Source of the DNA: CAYMCQ01 sp964389025
GTDB taxonomy: Bacteria > Verrucomicrobiota > Verrucomicrobiia > Limisphaerales > CAYMCQ01
Length of the DNA: 56,983 nt
Direction: 5' to 3'
NCBI GenBank assembly: GCA_964389025.1
Contig: CAYMCQ010000019.1
Location: forward strand, 1-56,983
Below the pieces are notes generated by a model. It was not told where the DNA came from. It saw only the letters and a program-made list of their open reading frames with translations, and searched no databases. Shown in pieces: positions 1-10,000 of the stretch. Made by a program: the position numbers and the translations under genes. The number at the start of each line of letters is the position of its first letter. The stretch's first letter is position 1.

Positions 1-3
1 AAC

Positions 4-51
4 GACTCCCGGAGCTGTCAAACTTCGGGAGTCCTCCGGCATAGCCGGAGG
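4..51. repeat. Two adjacent perfect hairpins
   Basis: GACTCCCG at 4-11 pairs with CGGGAGTC at 26-33, and CCTCCGGC at 33-40 pairs with GCCGGAGG at 44-51 across a 3-base loop. There is no T-tract after either stem, so a rho-independent terminator is unlikely. The compact palindromic form resembles the other dispersed elements in this window. A perfect 14-bp palindrome, AACATTGCAATGTT, follows at 70-83 and has no assigned role. Confidence 0.6.
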
Positions 52-225
52 ATTTCCTGTGAATTAACAAACATTGCAATGTTCCGCAAAAATCGCACCC
101 AGATAAACGGCTTGGTAAATGTGTGAACACCCAACGCACTCACACCAAGCGCGGCACACTACGCCGAGACCGGAAGCAGCAACTTGATTCAATCGGTTTT
201 GTTTGGAGTCTGCGTCCAAACGTTA

Positions 226-370
226 CGCCGTCAGGTGAAATTCCGCGACCCCTTCAGGGTGGACAAACTTTGGGGACGCTCACCCAGGGTAATCGCGTTG
301 CCCCAACCCTGGGCTAATTTCCGTTACGCCTTCAGCGTATTTCAATTCGCGTGAATTCGTGAAATTCGTG
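226..370. repeat. Probable dispersed intergenic repeat in a gene-free stretch
   Basis: Bases 1-708 hold no convincing gene; the short reading frames there have no recognisable protein features. Within 226-370, CCCAGGGT (283-290) pairs with ACCCTGGG (306-313), a CGTTACGCC motif occurs at both sides, and AATTCGTG is repeated near 350-365. From general familiarity with Verrucomicrobiota genomes, sequence of this kind recurs between genes and is often mis-called as small proteins. That last point is recollection and would need a genome-wide search. Confidence 0.45.
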
Positions 371-708
371 TCAGCCCTTGCGTCTTTGCGTTGAAACGAG
401 TCTTGATTGAGCGCGAGGACGGTTTCCGTTAAAAAGAGTTGACCGAGTTCGCAGAAAAGTTTTCGCAAGTTCGCATGGAATTGAAAATGTTTAACGCCAG
501 TTCAACCGTGTTGACGCAGTCGATCTGCGCGTTGCCGGCGAAGGGTTATTGGTTTCCGCCGACGTTTCTCACGGGCGTCACGCACGCGCACAGATTTGTT
601 TTCTCTCGACGACCCTCACCTGTCCTGCGGACATCCTCTCCCGCTCCCGCGAGCGAGGAATAGCGCGCGGCGTCGGATTCTTTTGTAAGGTCGAGGACTG
701 CGCTTTGT

Positions 709-2007
709 TTAATCCCGCGCGTGAGGCAGGAAAAACGCAATCACTCCGGCGGGCACGAAAAGAAAACTCGTGCAAAACAAAGCCGTGCGAACGTCAATCG
801 TAGTTCCTTTTGCCGCGAGCAGACCGAACGCGACCGTGCCAATCGCGGCGATGACACGGCCGATATTGTAGCAAAAACCCGCGCCGGTCGTGCGGAGCAG
901 CGTCGGGAAAAGCGGCGGCAGATACATTGTGTAAAGCGCAAACAGTCCCTGAAAAAACCCGATGAGCGGCAGCCAGCAGAGAAGTTCCACGTGGTCGCGT
1001 GGGATGACGTATGCGCCCAGCATTGCCAGAGAATATCCGAAGCTCATCCACGCGATTGTCTGGCGGTAGCCAATGCGCCGCGCGATCATCGCGGAGAAAA
1101 AATTTCCGGCGATTGAAGTCCCAATGACCAAAAACATCGCCGTGTTGACGAGATGATTTTTGTCCGCGTTCGACCAGACGATGACTTCAGGAAGATTTCG
1201 CAGATGGACACCATACCAAAACATGAACGCCCAGTGCGCCGTCAGTGAAACGGCGCACACGACGACGACTAACAGCGTGGTGCGTTTCACATCGCCAAAA
1301 AACAAAAACGAGACCTCCGGCTGATATTGGCGCGCGGACTTTTTTGCCGACTGCCATTCCTCGGTTTCGGGGACGGCGCGGCGGATCCAAAAGACCAGCA
1401 GCGCGGGCAGAACGCCGACCAGAAAAATGAATCTCGGTTCAGCTTTCGCAAGAACGTGGTTTGCGAGCACCGCGCCGAGAATCCCGATGTTCACGCCTGT
1501 TTGCAGAACGGCGGCAATCCACGGTCGCCATTTGCGAGGCCATGTTTCGGAAAGCAACGACGCGCCAACCGCCCATTCGCCGCCGATGCCGAGCGCGGCG
1601 AGAAAACGGAAAATCATCAGGTGCCACCATTCTTGCGCGAAGTAGGAAAGCCCGGTGAACGCCGCATAAGTCAGCACCGTGAGACTCAAAGCGCGCGCGC
1701 GGCCAAGGCGGTCGCCGATGCGCCCGAAAAAACCGCCACCAATCGCCCAGCCAAAAAGAAACGCGCCTTGAATGAGCGAGCCGTATTGTCCGACGCGCGA
1801 ATCAGTAGTGGACAGGCCGCCGAGCAGTTGCGCCACGAACGGCGCGGCGACAAGCGTGTAAATGTGCATGTCCAGCCCGTCGAACATCCAGCCGAGCCAC
1901 GCCGCAATGCCGGATTTCCATTGCTTCGGTGAGAGGTCTCGAACGCGCGTAATTTCACCGCGTGAAGTCGCGATGAGATTTGGCTCATTCAAGTTTGTGG
2001 CGGACAT
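709..2007 (-). CDS. MFS transporter, sugar-acid/organic-acid symporter type
   Basis: Inner-membrane secondary transporter of the major facilitator superfamily, 432 residues with about 12 hydrophobic segments. The loop between segments 2 and 3 carries the family signature (GRIGDRLGRARAL). An RFLAALGIGGEWAVG segment and a PETEEW stretch after segment 6 resemble the sialate and aromatic-acid proton symporters; the substrate cannot be told from sequence. The frame is open to 2208, but the extra N-terminus overlaps an inverted repeat at 2067-2132 and is not membrane-like, so the ATG at 2007 (MSATNL) is preferred. No Shine-Dalgarno is visible. It runs divergently from the aminotransferase gene. Confidence 0.85.
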   Translation of the reverse strand: MSATNLNEPNLIATSRGEITRVRDLSPKQWKSGIAAWLGWMFDGLDMHIYTLVAAPFVAQLLGGLSTTDSRVGQYGSLIQGAFLFGWAIGGGFFGRIGDRLGRARALSLTVLTYAAFTGLSYFAQEWWHLMIFRFLAALGIGGEWAVGASLLSETWPRKWRPWIAAVLQTGVNIGILGAVLANHVLAKAEPRFIFLVGVLPALLVFWIRRAVPETEEWQSAKKSARQYQPEVSFLFFGDVKRTTLLVVVVCAVSLTAHWAFMFWYGVHLRNLPEVIVWSNADKNHLVNTAMFLVIGTSIAGNFFSAMIARRIGYRQTIAWMSFGYSLAMLGAYVIPRDHVELLCWLPLIGFFQGLFALYTMYLPPLFPTLLRTTGAGFCYNIGRVIAAIGTVAFGLLAAKGTTIDVRTALFCTSFLFVPAGVIAFFLPHARD

Positions 2008-2066
2008 CGGAAGTGGAAACAATTTCGGAAAATGTGCCGGTGAACGCGAGCTAAAAATCTCTCGAA

Positions 2067-2132
2067 GGGCGGAATTCCACGGAGCACTGACTTCTTCGAC
2101 GGAAATAATCAGGGTGTCGCGGAACTCCGCCC
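2067..2132. repeat. Inverted repeat element between divergent genes
   Basis: GGGCGGAATTCC (2067-2078) and GGAACTCCGCCC (2121-2132) form imperfect inverted ends (11 of 12 match) of a 66-bp element between the MFS and aminotransferase genes. It has the form of a dispersed repeat rather than an operator. It lies in the open frame upstream of the MFS start, which argues that the longer MFS start is wrong. Confidence 0.55.
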
Positions 2133-2218
2133 TCCGAATTGTTCCGAAAACCGAGCTGTGTCTGGCGCAATCCCTCGCGTTCGTTTTCTTCGTGGCCATT
2201 TGCTTCATCCGTGGTTAA

Positions 2219-3652
2219 ATGGTTTTCAGATTTATGGGCAAAGAATTCAGCATCACGCCATGCGAAGTGCCGCGGATCGAGACGAAATTTCGCCGCATCG
2301 TCACGCCGCTGCCGCATCCGGATTCGCTCGCGACGCTGGAACGGCTTCGCCGCTTCGAGCCGCAATCCATGCGCGGCCAGCCGCCGCTCGTCTGGGAGCG
2401 CGCCGAAGATATTTTTGTTTATGACAAATACGGCAACCGTTGGCTCGATTGGTCCAGCGGCGTGCTGGTGACGAACGCCGGACACGGCGCTGAGGAAATT
2501 CGGCAGGCAATCATCGAGCAGGTCAACAGCGGCTTGTTGCACAATTATGTTTTTCCCAGCGAAGAGCGCGCGGAGCTTGTTGAGTTCCTGGCGAAGCTCG
2601 CGCCCGAGCCGCTGAAAAAAATATTCCTGCTCACGACCGGTTCGGAAGCGACGGAATGCGCCATAAAACTGGCGCGTTCGAACGGCATCAAGGTCGGCGG
2701 AAAAAAGAAAATCGGCATCGTCGGTTTCGAGCGCGGGTTTCACGGGCGCACCCTCGGCTCGCAACAGGCCGGCGGAATGGCCGGGCAGAAGTCGTGGATC
2801 GTCAATGAAGACGCGGCGATTCTCAACCTGCCGTTTCCAGACGGCTACTGGCAGACGGACACGAGCTTCGAAACTTTTCTTGCGGCGCTTGCTGAAAAAA
2901 ATTTCAAGCCGGAGAACATCGCAGGCGTGATGATGGAATCGTATCAGGGCGTCGGGCCGGATTTCGCGCCGACCGATTACGTGAAAAAACTCCGCAAGTG
3001 GTGCGACGAGCGCGGCGTCGTTTTGATTTTCGACGAGGTGCAATCAGGCTTTGGTCGCACGGGAAAATTTTGGGCGTTCGAGCATTACGGCGTGGTGCCC
3101 GATGTGATTTGCTGCGGCAAAGGCATCAGCAGTTCGTTGCCGCTGTCGGCGGTGATTGGCCGCGCGGAAATCATGGACCAATTTCCACCCGGCTCGATGA
3201 CGAGCACGCACACGGGCAATCCGGTTTGCTGCGCGGCTGCGCTGGCGAACTTGAAAAAAATTGTGGGCGACAATCTCACGGCCAACGCTGCGCGACTCGA
3301 ACCCGTTCTTTTTGCCGGCCTGAAAAAAATCCAGGCGTGCCACCCCGAAGTCATCGGCCACGTCACGGCGCGCGGTTTGGTCGGAGGTTTGCAGACCGTC
3401 AGGGCTGGAACGAAAGAACCGTGGCATGACCTGGCGCACGACATTGTCGAACGCTGTTTCCACAAGGGCCTCTTGATGTTTTGTCCGGTGGGCGCCTGGG
3501 GACAGACGGTCAAGATCGCGCCACCGCTGACGACTCCGAAGGAAGCGTTGGAAGAAGGATTGAGCGTTCTGGCTGAAGCTGCGGATGAGGCGGCAGGCGC
3601 GCAGGAACAAAATGATCAGAGCCTCGTTACGCCGGCTGTGACCGCAATTTGA
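2219..3652 (+). CDS. Class III PLP-dependent aminotransferase
   Basis: Cytosolic fold-type I aminotransferase of the ornithine/4-aminobutyrate group, 477 residues, full length for the family. Visible landmarks are GSE at 141-143 (cofactor phosphate loop), the FHGRTLGS stretch near 174-181, FDEVQSGFGRTG with Asp272 for the pyridine nitrogen, and Lys301 in CCGKGISSSLPL as the Schiff-base lysine. The substrate is not determinable; GabT-like and related omega-aminotransferases all fit. An alternative start at 2234 (MGKEF) would lose only five residues. The sigma-54 activator gene follows, starting 46 bp after the stop. Confidence 0.88.
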   Translation: MVFRFMGKEFSITPCEVPRIETKFRRIVTPLPHPDSLATLERLRRFEPQSMRGQPPLVWERAEDIFVYDKYGNRWLDWSSGVLVTNAGHGAEEIRQAIIEQVNSGLLHNYVFPSEERAELVEFLAKLAPEPLKKIFLLTTGSEATECAIKLARSNGIKVGGKKKIGIVGFERGFHGRTLGSQQAGGMAGQKSWIVNEDAAILNLPFPDGYWQTDTSFETFLAALAEKNFKPENIAGVMMESYQGVGPDFAPTDYVKKLRKWCDERGVVLIFDEVQSGFGRTGKFWAFEHYGVVPDVICCGKGISSSLPLSAVIGRAEIMDQFPPGSMTSTHTGNPVCCAAALANLKKIVGDNLTANAARLEPVLFAGLKKIQACHPEVIGHVTARGLVGGLQTVRAGTKEPWHDLAHDIVERCFHKGLLMFCPVGAWGQTVKIAPPLTTPKEALEEGLSVLAEAADEAAGAQEQNDQSLVTPAVTAI

Positions 3653-3698
3653 AACAGCGCGCTTGGTTTCCAGCGAAAACTTGTTACGCTTCCGCCAG

Positions 3699-5078
3699 AT
3701 GGCTGCAAAAGAAAAATTCTCCTGCCTCGTGGTGGACGACGACAATTCCTTCGCCACGATGGCCGCGCAAGTCGTCCGGGATGAAAATGGAGAACCGACA
3801 GTCTGCGGCACGCTCGCGAACGCGCAACAGGCTGTGGCCGCGCGCAGTTTCGATCTTGTGCTGCTCGACAACCATCTGCCTGACGGCAAGGGCTACAATT
3901 TTTTCGACCAGCTTTCCCGCCGCAATCCCGACGCGCCCATCGTCATGATCACCGGCATGCCCGACCTTGCCGAGGCTGTGACGCTCACGCGCAACGGCCT
4001 TTTCGAATATGTCACAAAGCCGGTGAGTGTGGATGCACTTGCGGCATGTCTTGCACGCGCGAAGTTGCGGATCGCGGCGCGGGATGAAATCTGCCCGGCG
4101 GAATTTTTCGGCAACTCACCCGCCATGCGCGAAGTCATGTCACAGCTTCGTCAGGCCACAAAGCACCCGGCGAGCACGGTTTTGTTCACCGGCGAAACCG
4201 GCACTGGCAAAGACCTCGCCGCGCGCGTGCTGCACCAAGTGACTTACCCGGACAGCAAAGCGCCGTTGATCGCTGTGAACTGCGCCGCGGTGCCGGCGGA
4301 GATGTTCGAGTCCGAACTTTTCGGCGCAGAACGTGGCGCATTCACCGGCGCGGATAGAAAACGCGTGGGACTCGTCGGCGCGGCGTCGGGCGGCACGTTG
4401 TTCCTCGACGAAATTGCCGAGGTGCCGCTGGCGTTGCAGGCGAAACTTCTGCGGCTGCTGGAGTCGCGCGAATTCCGTTCCCTCGGCAGCACGGAATCGC
4501 AAAGTTTCACAGGCCGGTTTGTGGCAGCGTCGAACAAAAATCTTTCCGAAGAAGTGAAGGCGGGCCGGTTTCGCGAGGATTTGCTTTATCGCCTCGACGT
4601 TTTCAACATTGAGTTGCCGCCATTGCGCGAGCGCCGCGCGGACATCGCCGGACTCGCGGAATTGCTGCTCGCGCAGCTTGCAAAAAAATACGACCGCGCG
4701 AAGCCGATGCTGAACGCAGGCGATTTGAAGGCGCTCACCTCGCACAACTTTTCCGGCAACGTGCGCGAGCTGCGGAACGTCCTCGAACGTTCACTGCTGC
4801 GGGCGGCGAGTGACAGTAAATGGCTGCCGCTTGATTTGAACTGGTTGCAGCGTGGCGCAACAACAACGGCCAAAGTCTCAACAACCACTCCAGTTGAACC
4901 GTTGCCGCCCGATCGCGACCTCACTCCGGTCGAAGCGCAGGAATACCGGCTCGTGCGCGAAACGTTGCGCAAGACGAACGGCGGAATCCGTCGCGCCGCA
5001 GCCAAGCTCGGCATGTCGCCGCAGGCGTTGCTGCGCCGGCTCGAGAAGTGGCCGGAGTTGCGTGTTGGAAAAGAATAG
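3699..5078 (+). CDS. Sigma-54-dependent response regulator (NtrC family)
   Basis: A 459-residue enhancer-binding activator of sigma-54 RNA polymerase. Domains in order: receiver (about 6-125, phospho-acceptor Asp57 in LLDNHLPDG, Lys108); AAA+ domain (about 135-370) with Walker A GETGTGK at 165-171, the sigma-54 contact loop GAFTGA at 213-218 and Walker B LFLDE at 234-238; and a Fis-type helix-turn-helix at the C-terminus. The frame opens with TTG at 3663, but ATG at 3699 (MAAKEKF) starts directly before the receiver and is preferred. No kinase gene is adjacent. It ends 4 bp before a three-half-site palindromic element and about 115 bp before a sigma-54-type promoter, so it is the obvious candidate regulator of the units described below; that link is inferred. 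Confidence 0.92.
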   Translation: MAAKEKFSCLVVDDDNSFATMAAQVVRDENGEPTVCGTLANAQQAVAARSFDLVLLDNHLPDGKGYNFFDQLSRRNPDAPIVMITGMPDLAEAVTLTRNGLFEYVTKPVSVDALAACLARAKLRIAARDEICPAEFFGNSPAMREVMSQLRQATKHPASTVLFTGETGTGKDLAARVLHQVTYPDSKAPLIAVNCAAVPAEMFESELFGAERGAFTGADRKRVGLVGAASGGTLFLDEIAEVPLALQAKLLRLLESREFRSLGSTESQSFTGRFVAASNKNLSEEVKAGRFREDLLYRLDVFNIELPPLRERRADIAGLAELLLAQLAKKYDRAKPMLNAGDLKALTSHNFSGNVRELRNVLERSLLRAASDSKWLPLDLNWLQRGATTTAKVSTTTPVEPLPPDRDLTPVEAQEYRLVRETLRKTNGGIRRAAAKLGMSPQALLRRLEKWPELRVGKE

Positions 5079-5082
5079 AATC

Positions 5083-5110
5083 GTTCCGGTTGCGGAACAA
5101 AATCGTTCCG
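5083..5110. promoter_or_regulatory. Candidate enhancer (UAS) for a sigma-54 activator, site 1
   Basis: GTTCCG (5083-5088), N4, CGGAAC (5093-5098), N6, GTTCCG (5105-5110). Read on the minus strand this is CGGAAC-N6-GTTCCG-N4-CGGAAC, the same arrangement as the site at 10562-10589. Its centre lies about 112 bp upstream of the -12 element at 5207-5208, a usual distance for sigma-54 enhancers. Confidence 0.7.
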
Positions 5111-5192
5111 CGCCCACGGCGCATTTTCCACTGCCGAAAATTCCTTCGCCGTTTTTGCTCAAAAACCCGCAGGAATTGCTGACGAAACTCGC

Positions 5193-5211
5193 TTGGCAAA
5201 GCGGGTGCTAA
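5193..5211 (+). promoter_or_regulatory. Sigma-54 (-24/-12) promoter
   Basis: TTGGCAAAGCGGGTGCTAA has GG at 5195-5196 and GC at 5207-5208 with exactly 10 bases between, the sigma-54 spacing. The predicted transcript start is near 5220, 28 bases before the ATG at 5248. The TGCTAA end is shared with the promoters at 10651, 20343 and 20150 (minus). Confidence 0.75.
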
Positions 5212-5247
5212 ATGAGCTAAACTAAGGCTCAGTCGAAAAAATTAATT

Positions 5248-7029
5248 ATGACCGTGTTAGTCCGGAATCAATCTGGCCCGCACGCGCGTCGTTGTTTCAG
5301 CGCGCGCTTTGCCGGGCTACTGGCGTTCGCGCTGGCGTGGTTCGCGATCACGCCCGCTTCGCGCGCAGTCGTCCTCCAGGATTATTTCACGAACCGGGAG
5401 ACCATCACCACTTTGACCGGCCAGATCGAAGACAACAACACCAACGCCACCGTCGAAGTCGGCGAGCCGAAGCACGGCGGCAAGACGGGTGGGCATTCGA
5501 TGTGGATCTCGTGGGTCGCGCCGTCGAATTGCGTCGTCAAGTTCAAGACGGAGGCAAGCCAGTTCGACACGTTGCTGGCGGCCTACCGGTTCGCTTCGAC
5601 CAATGACACCACGCTGGACAAGCTGCAACTGGTCGCTGGCGCGGATGATTCAGAAGGCTTCGAGCGCGAGACCGAGATCGAGTTCGGCGCCACCGCAGGG
5701 CAGCGTTATGAGATCGCCGTGGATGGATATTTCGGAGCGCAGGGTTTGATTGAATTGCAGTGGGAGGCGGAGGTGATCAGCGTTGCCCCGCCGGTTCTTG
5801 TCAGCACGCCGGCTGACCGCTCCGCGAATCTCGGCGACCCGGTTCAACTCATCGTGAACCTCACGAACATCGGGAGCGCGGAACTCAAATGGTATTTCAA
5901 CGGCAATGAACTGACACCGAACGTCACCACGACGAATCTCCTCATCTCCAGCCTGCAGGTCACCAACGTGGGGCGCTACAAACTCCGCGTGCGCATTGAC
6001 GGCCAGAACTACTATCTGCCGCCCACGGAAGTTCAGATCAACACCGACGGCGCAACGAACACGCTGGCGCAAGGCAAACTTCTCGACGCACCCGGATCGC
6101 CGCTGCTCGGTGGCGATGGCGGGTCGTCGTTCGCGTTTCGGTTCCCCGTTGCGGGTGGCGGAGGCGGACCGCTTACCGGCGTCGTTCGCGGCTACAACGG
6201 CAGCCAGATTTTCAACACCACTTACGCCGTCGTTGACACGAACGAACCGCCGCATTGCGGCATCAGCAACGGCCCGTCCTACTGGCTGATTTACCAGCCA
6301 CCGACCAATGGCACGATCACGCTCGATACCATCGGCAGCACTTACGACACAGTGGTTGAAGCCTACACCTACAACGGCGTGCTCACCGGCTATCAGGATT
6401 TGATTTCCATCGCGTGCGACAACGACAGCGTCGGTTCAAGCGGCGCGGCGCGCGTTCAATTCCCCGTCGTCAAATCGCGCCAATATGTCGTCGCCGTCGA
6501 AGGCGTGAACGGCGCAACCGGCACCGCGTGGTTGAATTATTCGCTGAACACGAACCAATTGCCCTCCGCGCCGACGTTGCTTTCACAGCCCACAACGATT
6601 GTCGCCTCCCCGGGAACAAACGTCACGCTCGCTCCCAGCGTGGCCGGTGCGCCGCCGCTCCGGTTTTCGTGGAAGAAAAATACGACGCCGATGGCCGGCG
6701 TGACGACTCCGTCCATTTTCCTGGCGAATGTCACCACAAACGATTCAGCGGATTACGTCGTTACCGTGACGAACGATCTCGGCACGCTGACCGCCACGCT
6801 GCCGCTGCTCGTCATGATTCCTTCGCCGCAGTGCTCGTTGAAATTGGTTTCAAATTATCTTCAACTCACTTTCGGCACCGTGACGGGCCTGCGCTACACG
6901 GTTGAAGAAGCGCCGGAGATCACAGGCGCATGGCAGCCGTGGCCGGATTTTTATATTGGAGACGGACAGCCTGTAATCCTGAACATTCCCGGCGGCGGCA
7001 CAAAATTCTACCGCGTCCGCGTGCAATGA
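5248..7029 (+). CDS. Secreted protein with Ig-like domains
   Basis: Exported protein of 593 residues with a signal peptide (hydrophobic core about 22-35, likely cleavage after PASRA). Two beta-rich segments near 45-175 and 285-425, with wording such as SQFDTLLAAYRF and GSTYDTVVEAYTY, resemble pre-peptidase C-like domains. Ig-like segments follow each at about 178-265 and 430-525. The last 70 residues (GLRYTVEEAPEITGAW, ending KFYRVRVQ) match in layout the C-terminus of the protein at 10683-13208 and may be a sorting or anchoring module. No catalytic residues are recognised. It is the first gene behind the sigma-54 promoter at 5193 and overlaps the next gene by 4 bp (ATGA), so the two are translationally coupled. 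Confidence 0.8.
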   Translation: MTVLVRNQSGPHARRCFSARFAGLLAFALAWFAITPASRAVVLQDYFTNRETITTLTGQIEDNNTNATVEVGEPKHGGKTGGHSMWISWVAPSNCVVKFKTEASQFDTLLAAYRFASTNDTTLDKLQLVAGADDSEGFERETEIEFGATAGQRYEIAVDGYFGAQGLIELQWEAEVISVAPPVLVSTPADRSANLGDPVQLIVNLTNIGSAELKWYFNGNELTPNVTTTNLLISSLQVTNVGRYKLRVRIDGQNYYLPPTEVQINTDGATNTLAQGKLLDAPGSPLLGGDGGSSFAFRFPVAGGGGGPLTGVVRGYNGSQIFNTTYAVVDTNEPPHCGISNGPSYWLIYQPPTNGTITLDTIGSTYDTVVEAYTYNGVLTGYQDLISIACDNDSVGSSGAARVQFPVVKSRQYVVAVEGVNGATGTAWLNYSLNTNQLPSAPTLLSQPTTIVASPGTNVTLAPSVAGAPPLRFSWKKNTTPMAGVTTPSIFLANVTTNDSADYVVTVTNDLGTLTATLPLLVMIPSPQCSLKLVSNYLQLTFGTVTGLRYTVEEAPEITGAWQPWPDFYIGDGQPVILNIPGGGTKFYRVRVQ

Positions 7030-10000
7030 AACTCATGAACGCGTTGCGCCATCGTCGCGTGGTTTTGGCCTTGCTCACGGTTTGCTTTTCGCTTCCGGCA
7101 TTCATCGGGGAAGCGCAGCAAACTAATGCTGCTCCCGTCGCCCGCGCTAATTCACCCAGCTCTGTCATCGAAGTGGCGGGGCAGGTGGAATACTCCGTGA
7201 ATGCCGGCGCTAACTGGCTGGCCGCGAAAACCGGCGTCGCTCTCAAGCCCGGCGACCGCATCCGCACCCTCGCGCAAAGCCGCGCCGCCATCCAACTTTC
7301 CGACCGCAGCGTCATCCGCCTCAGCGAGCGCACCACTTTGGAGATTCTTCCGCCGCGCAACGCGGAGAAAAAACGCTTCAGCCTTCCTCGCGGCTCGATT
7401 TTTTTCTTCAACCGTGAAATGCCAGCCGACGTTGAGTTCGACACGCCACTCGCCGCCGGAGCAATTCGCGGCACGGAGTTTTTGCTCGAAGTCGCCGATG
7501 CCAATTCGGCGGTTCATCTCGCGTTGATTGACGGCCTCGTCGCGTTGCAAACCGGCGACGGCGAAATCAACCTTGAACGCGGACAGGACTTGCGGCTCCA
7601 GCCCGGCCAGCCGCCGCAAAAAACCGCGCTCGTCAACGCCACCGCCGCGATCCAATGGGCGCTCTACTACCCCGCCGTGCTGAACCCTGACGAACTGGGA
7701 TTGACCGGCGAGCAGCAAACCACGTTGAGCGGAGCGCTGACAAATTATCGCGTTGGAGATTTGCTGGCCGCGCTCGCCGCGTGGCCGCTGGAAGTTGACG
7801 ACAAAATTGTTGGCAAGCGCGCGCTTCGCGCCCAACTGGAACTCGCCGTCGGACGCGTCACCGAAGCCGAGCGACTGCTGGGAGAAGTGCCAGCCGATTC
7901 ACCCAGCCGACGCGCGCTCGCTGAACTCATCGGCGTCGTGCGCGGCGATGCTAACGCGGCGAATAACACTCCGCGAACCGCTTGCGAATACCTCGCCCGC
8001 AGCTACACGCTTCAAGCCCGCGCGGACTTGCCCGGCGCGCTCGTCGCAGCGCGCAACGCTGTGGAAATTGCGCCACAATTTGGATTTGCCCATGCGCGGG
8101 TTGCTGAACTGGAATTTTCGTTCGGCAATCGCCAAGCCGCGCTTGAAGAGCTCAAGCAGGCTTCCCAACTTTCGCCGAGGCTTGCGCCCGCTTGTGCGCT
8201 GCAAGGCTTCGTGTTGCTCGACCAGGGCTTCCCCAGCATGGCGCTCGTTCATTTCGACCGCGCTCGCGAACTGGACGCCGCATTCGGTCAGGCGTGGCTC
8301 GGTCGCGGATTGTGTTTGCTGCGCGAAAGAAATTTCAACGAAGCGCGCGCTTCGTTTCAGGCAGCAGCGGCGCTCGAACCGCAGCGCGGCCTGTTCCGTT
8401 CGTATCTCGGCAAGGCGGCCAGCGAACTCGGCGACGCGAAGGCCGCGGAAAAAGAATTCAACCTGGCGAAAAAACTCGACGCGAACGATCCGACCGCGTG
8501 GCTGTATTCCGCGCTGCATTTATGGCAGAAAAACCGGCTGAATGAGGCCATCCGTGATCTCGAAAAGTCAGCCGACTTGAATGACAACCGCGCCGTCTTC
8601 CGGTCGCAACTGTTGCTGGATCAGGACCGCTCGGTGCGCAGCGCGAATCTCGCCGCGCTTTACGACGACGCCGGCCTGACGGATGTGAGCCGCCGCACCG
8701 CAGCGCGCGCCATCGCCGAGGGTTACGCGAATTTTTCCGGCCATCTTTTTCTCGCGAACAGTTTGCAGACGCTCGAAGATGTGAATCGTTTCGATCTGCG
8801 GTTGGAAACCGCGCGGCAAAGCGAATTGCTCGTGGCAAACTTGCTCGCGCCGCCGGGCGCTGGAAATCTTTCGCAACAACTTTCGCAACAGGAACACTTG
8901 CGCTTCTTCGAGCCGCGCCCGGTCGGCGTCAGTTCGCTTGCCGAATACAGCAGCGGCGGAGATTGGCGGCAATCTGCAACTTTGTTCGGCACCATCAACG
9001 GATTCAGTTACGCGCTCGATTCAAGTTACGAGAGTTTGAACGGTCAGCGCCCGAACAACGAAGCCGAGCGGCGGCAGTTCATTTTCACCGCCAAGCAACG
9101 CGTAACACCCGACGACGAAGCTTATATTCAAATCGGCCTTTACGAAGCCGAAGCCGGCGACGTGGCGGGCTACTTTGATCCAATGCAGGCGAAAGCTGGA
9201 TTTCGCGTCAAAGAAAAACAGGAGCCTGCGCTTTATGCAGGCTGGCATCACGCGTGGTCGCCGGGAAGTCACACGCTGTTTCTTTTCGCGCGGCTTGACG
9301 ATCAACTTTCGCTCCACGATCCGCAGCCCAACGCGCCGTTTCTTGTCCAACGCGGCGGCGCGACGGTCGCGATTGAATCCCCGCAGCCATTCGGTTTGCC
9401 ACTCGTTCTCGATTTGAAAAGCGACTTCACTCTTTACTCGGCGGAGTTGCAACACATCTGGGAAACGCCGCGGCAATTGCTCGTGGTTGGAGGCCGCTGG
9501 CAATCGGGCGACGTGAACACGCGTGGAACCCTCGACCCCGCTTTTGCCGGGCCGCTCGCCACTTCTTTCAACGATCAGCGCGCGAGCGGCACGCTTCAAC
9601 GCGGCAACATTTATGGTTATTACTCCTGGCGGATTTTCGATTCGCTGCGTTTTATTGGCGGCGTCAGTTACGATCACATCGAGTTTCCGGGGAACATGGA
9701 TTTGCCGCCGGTTTCCAGCCGCGAAACTTCCCACGACCTGGTTTCGCCGAAAGCGGGGCTGCTCTTCACGCCGTGGAAACGCGGCCTGTTCCGCGCGAGT
9801 TACGCGAAATCGCTTGGCGGACTTTATTTCGACAACAGCGTGCGGCTTGAGCCGTCGCAAATTGCCGGATTCAAACAGGCGTTTCGCAGTTTGATTCCTG
9901 AAAGCGTCGGTGGACTCGTGCCGGGAACTGAGTTTGAAACCGCCGGCGTCGGCTTCGATCAATCGCTGCCGACCGGAACATTTTTCGGCGTCGAAGCCGA

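Noticed and set aside
60..120. Further copy of the sigma-54 enhancer near 81-86 (GTTCCG)
   Set aside because: Only one half-site, beside an unrelated AACATTGCAATGTT palindrome, and no GG-N10-GC sequence downstream.
1327..1932. Long plus-strand reading frame opposite the MFS gene
   Set aside because: Arg/Ala/Pro-rich composition typical of the antisense of a GC-rich membrane protein gene; no recognisable motif.
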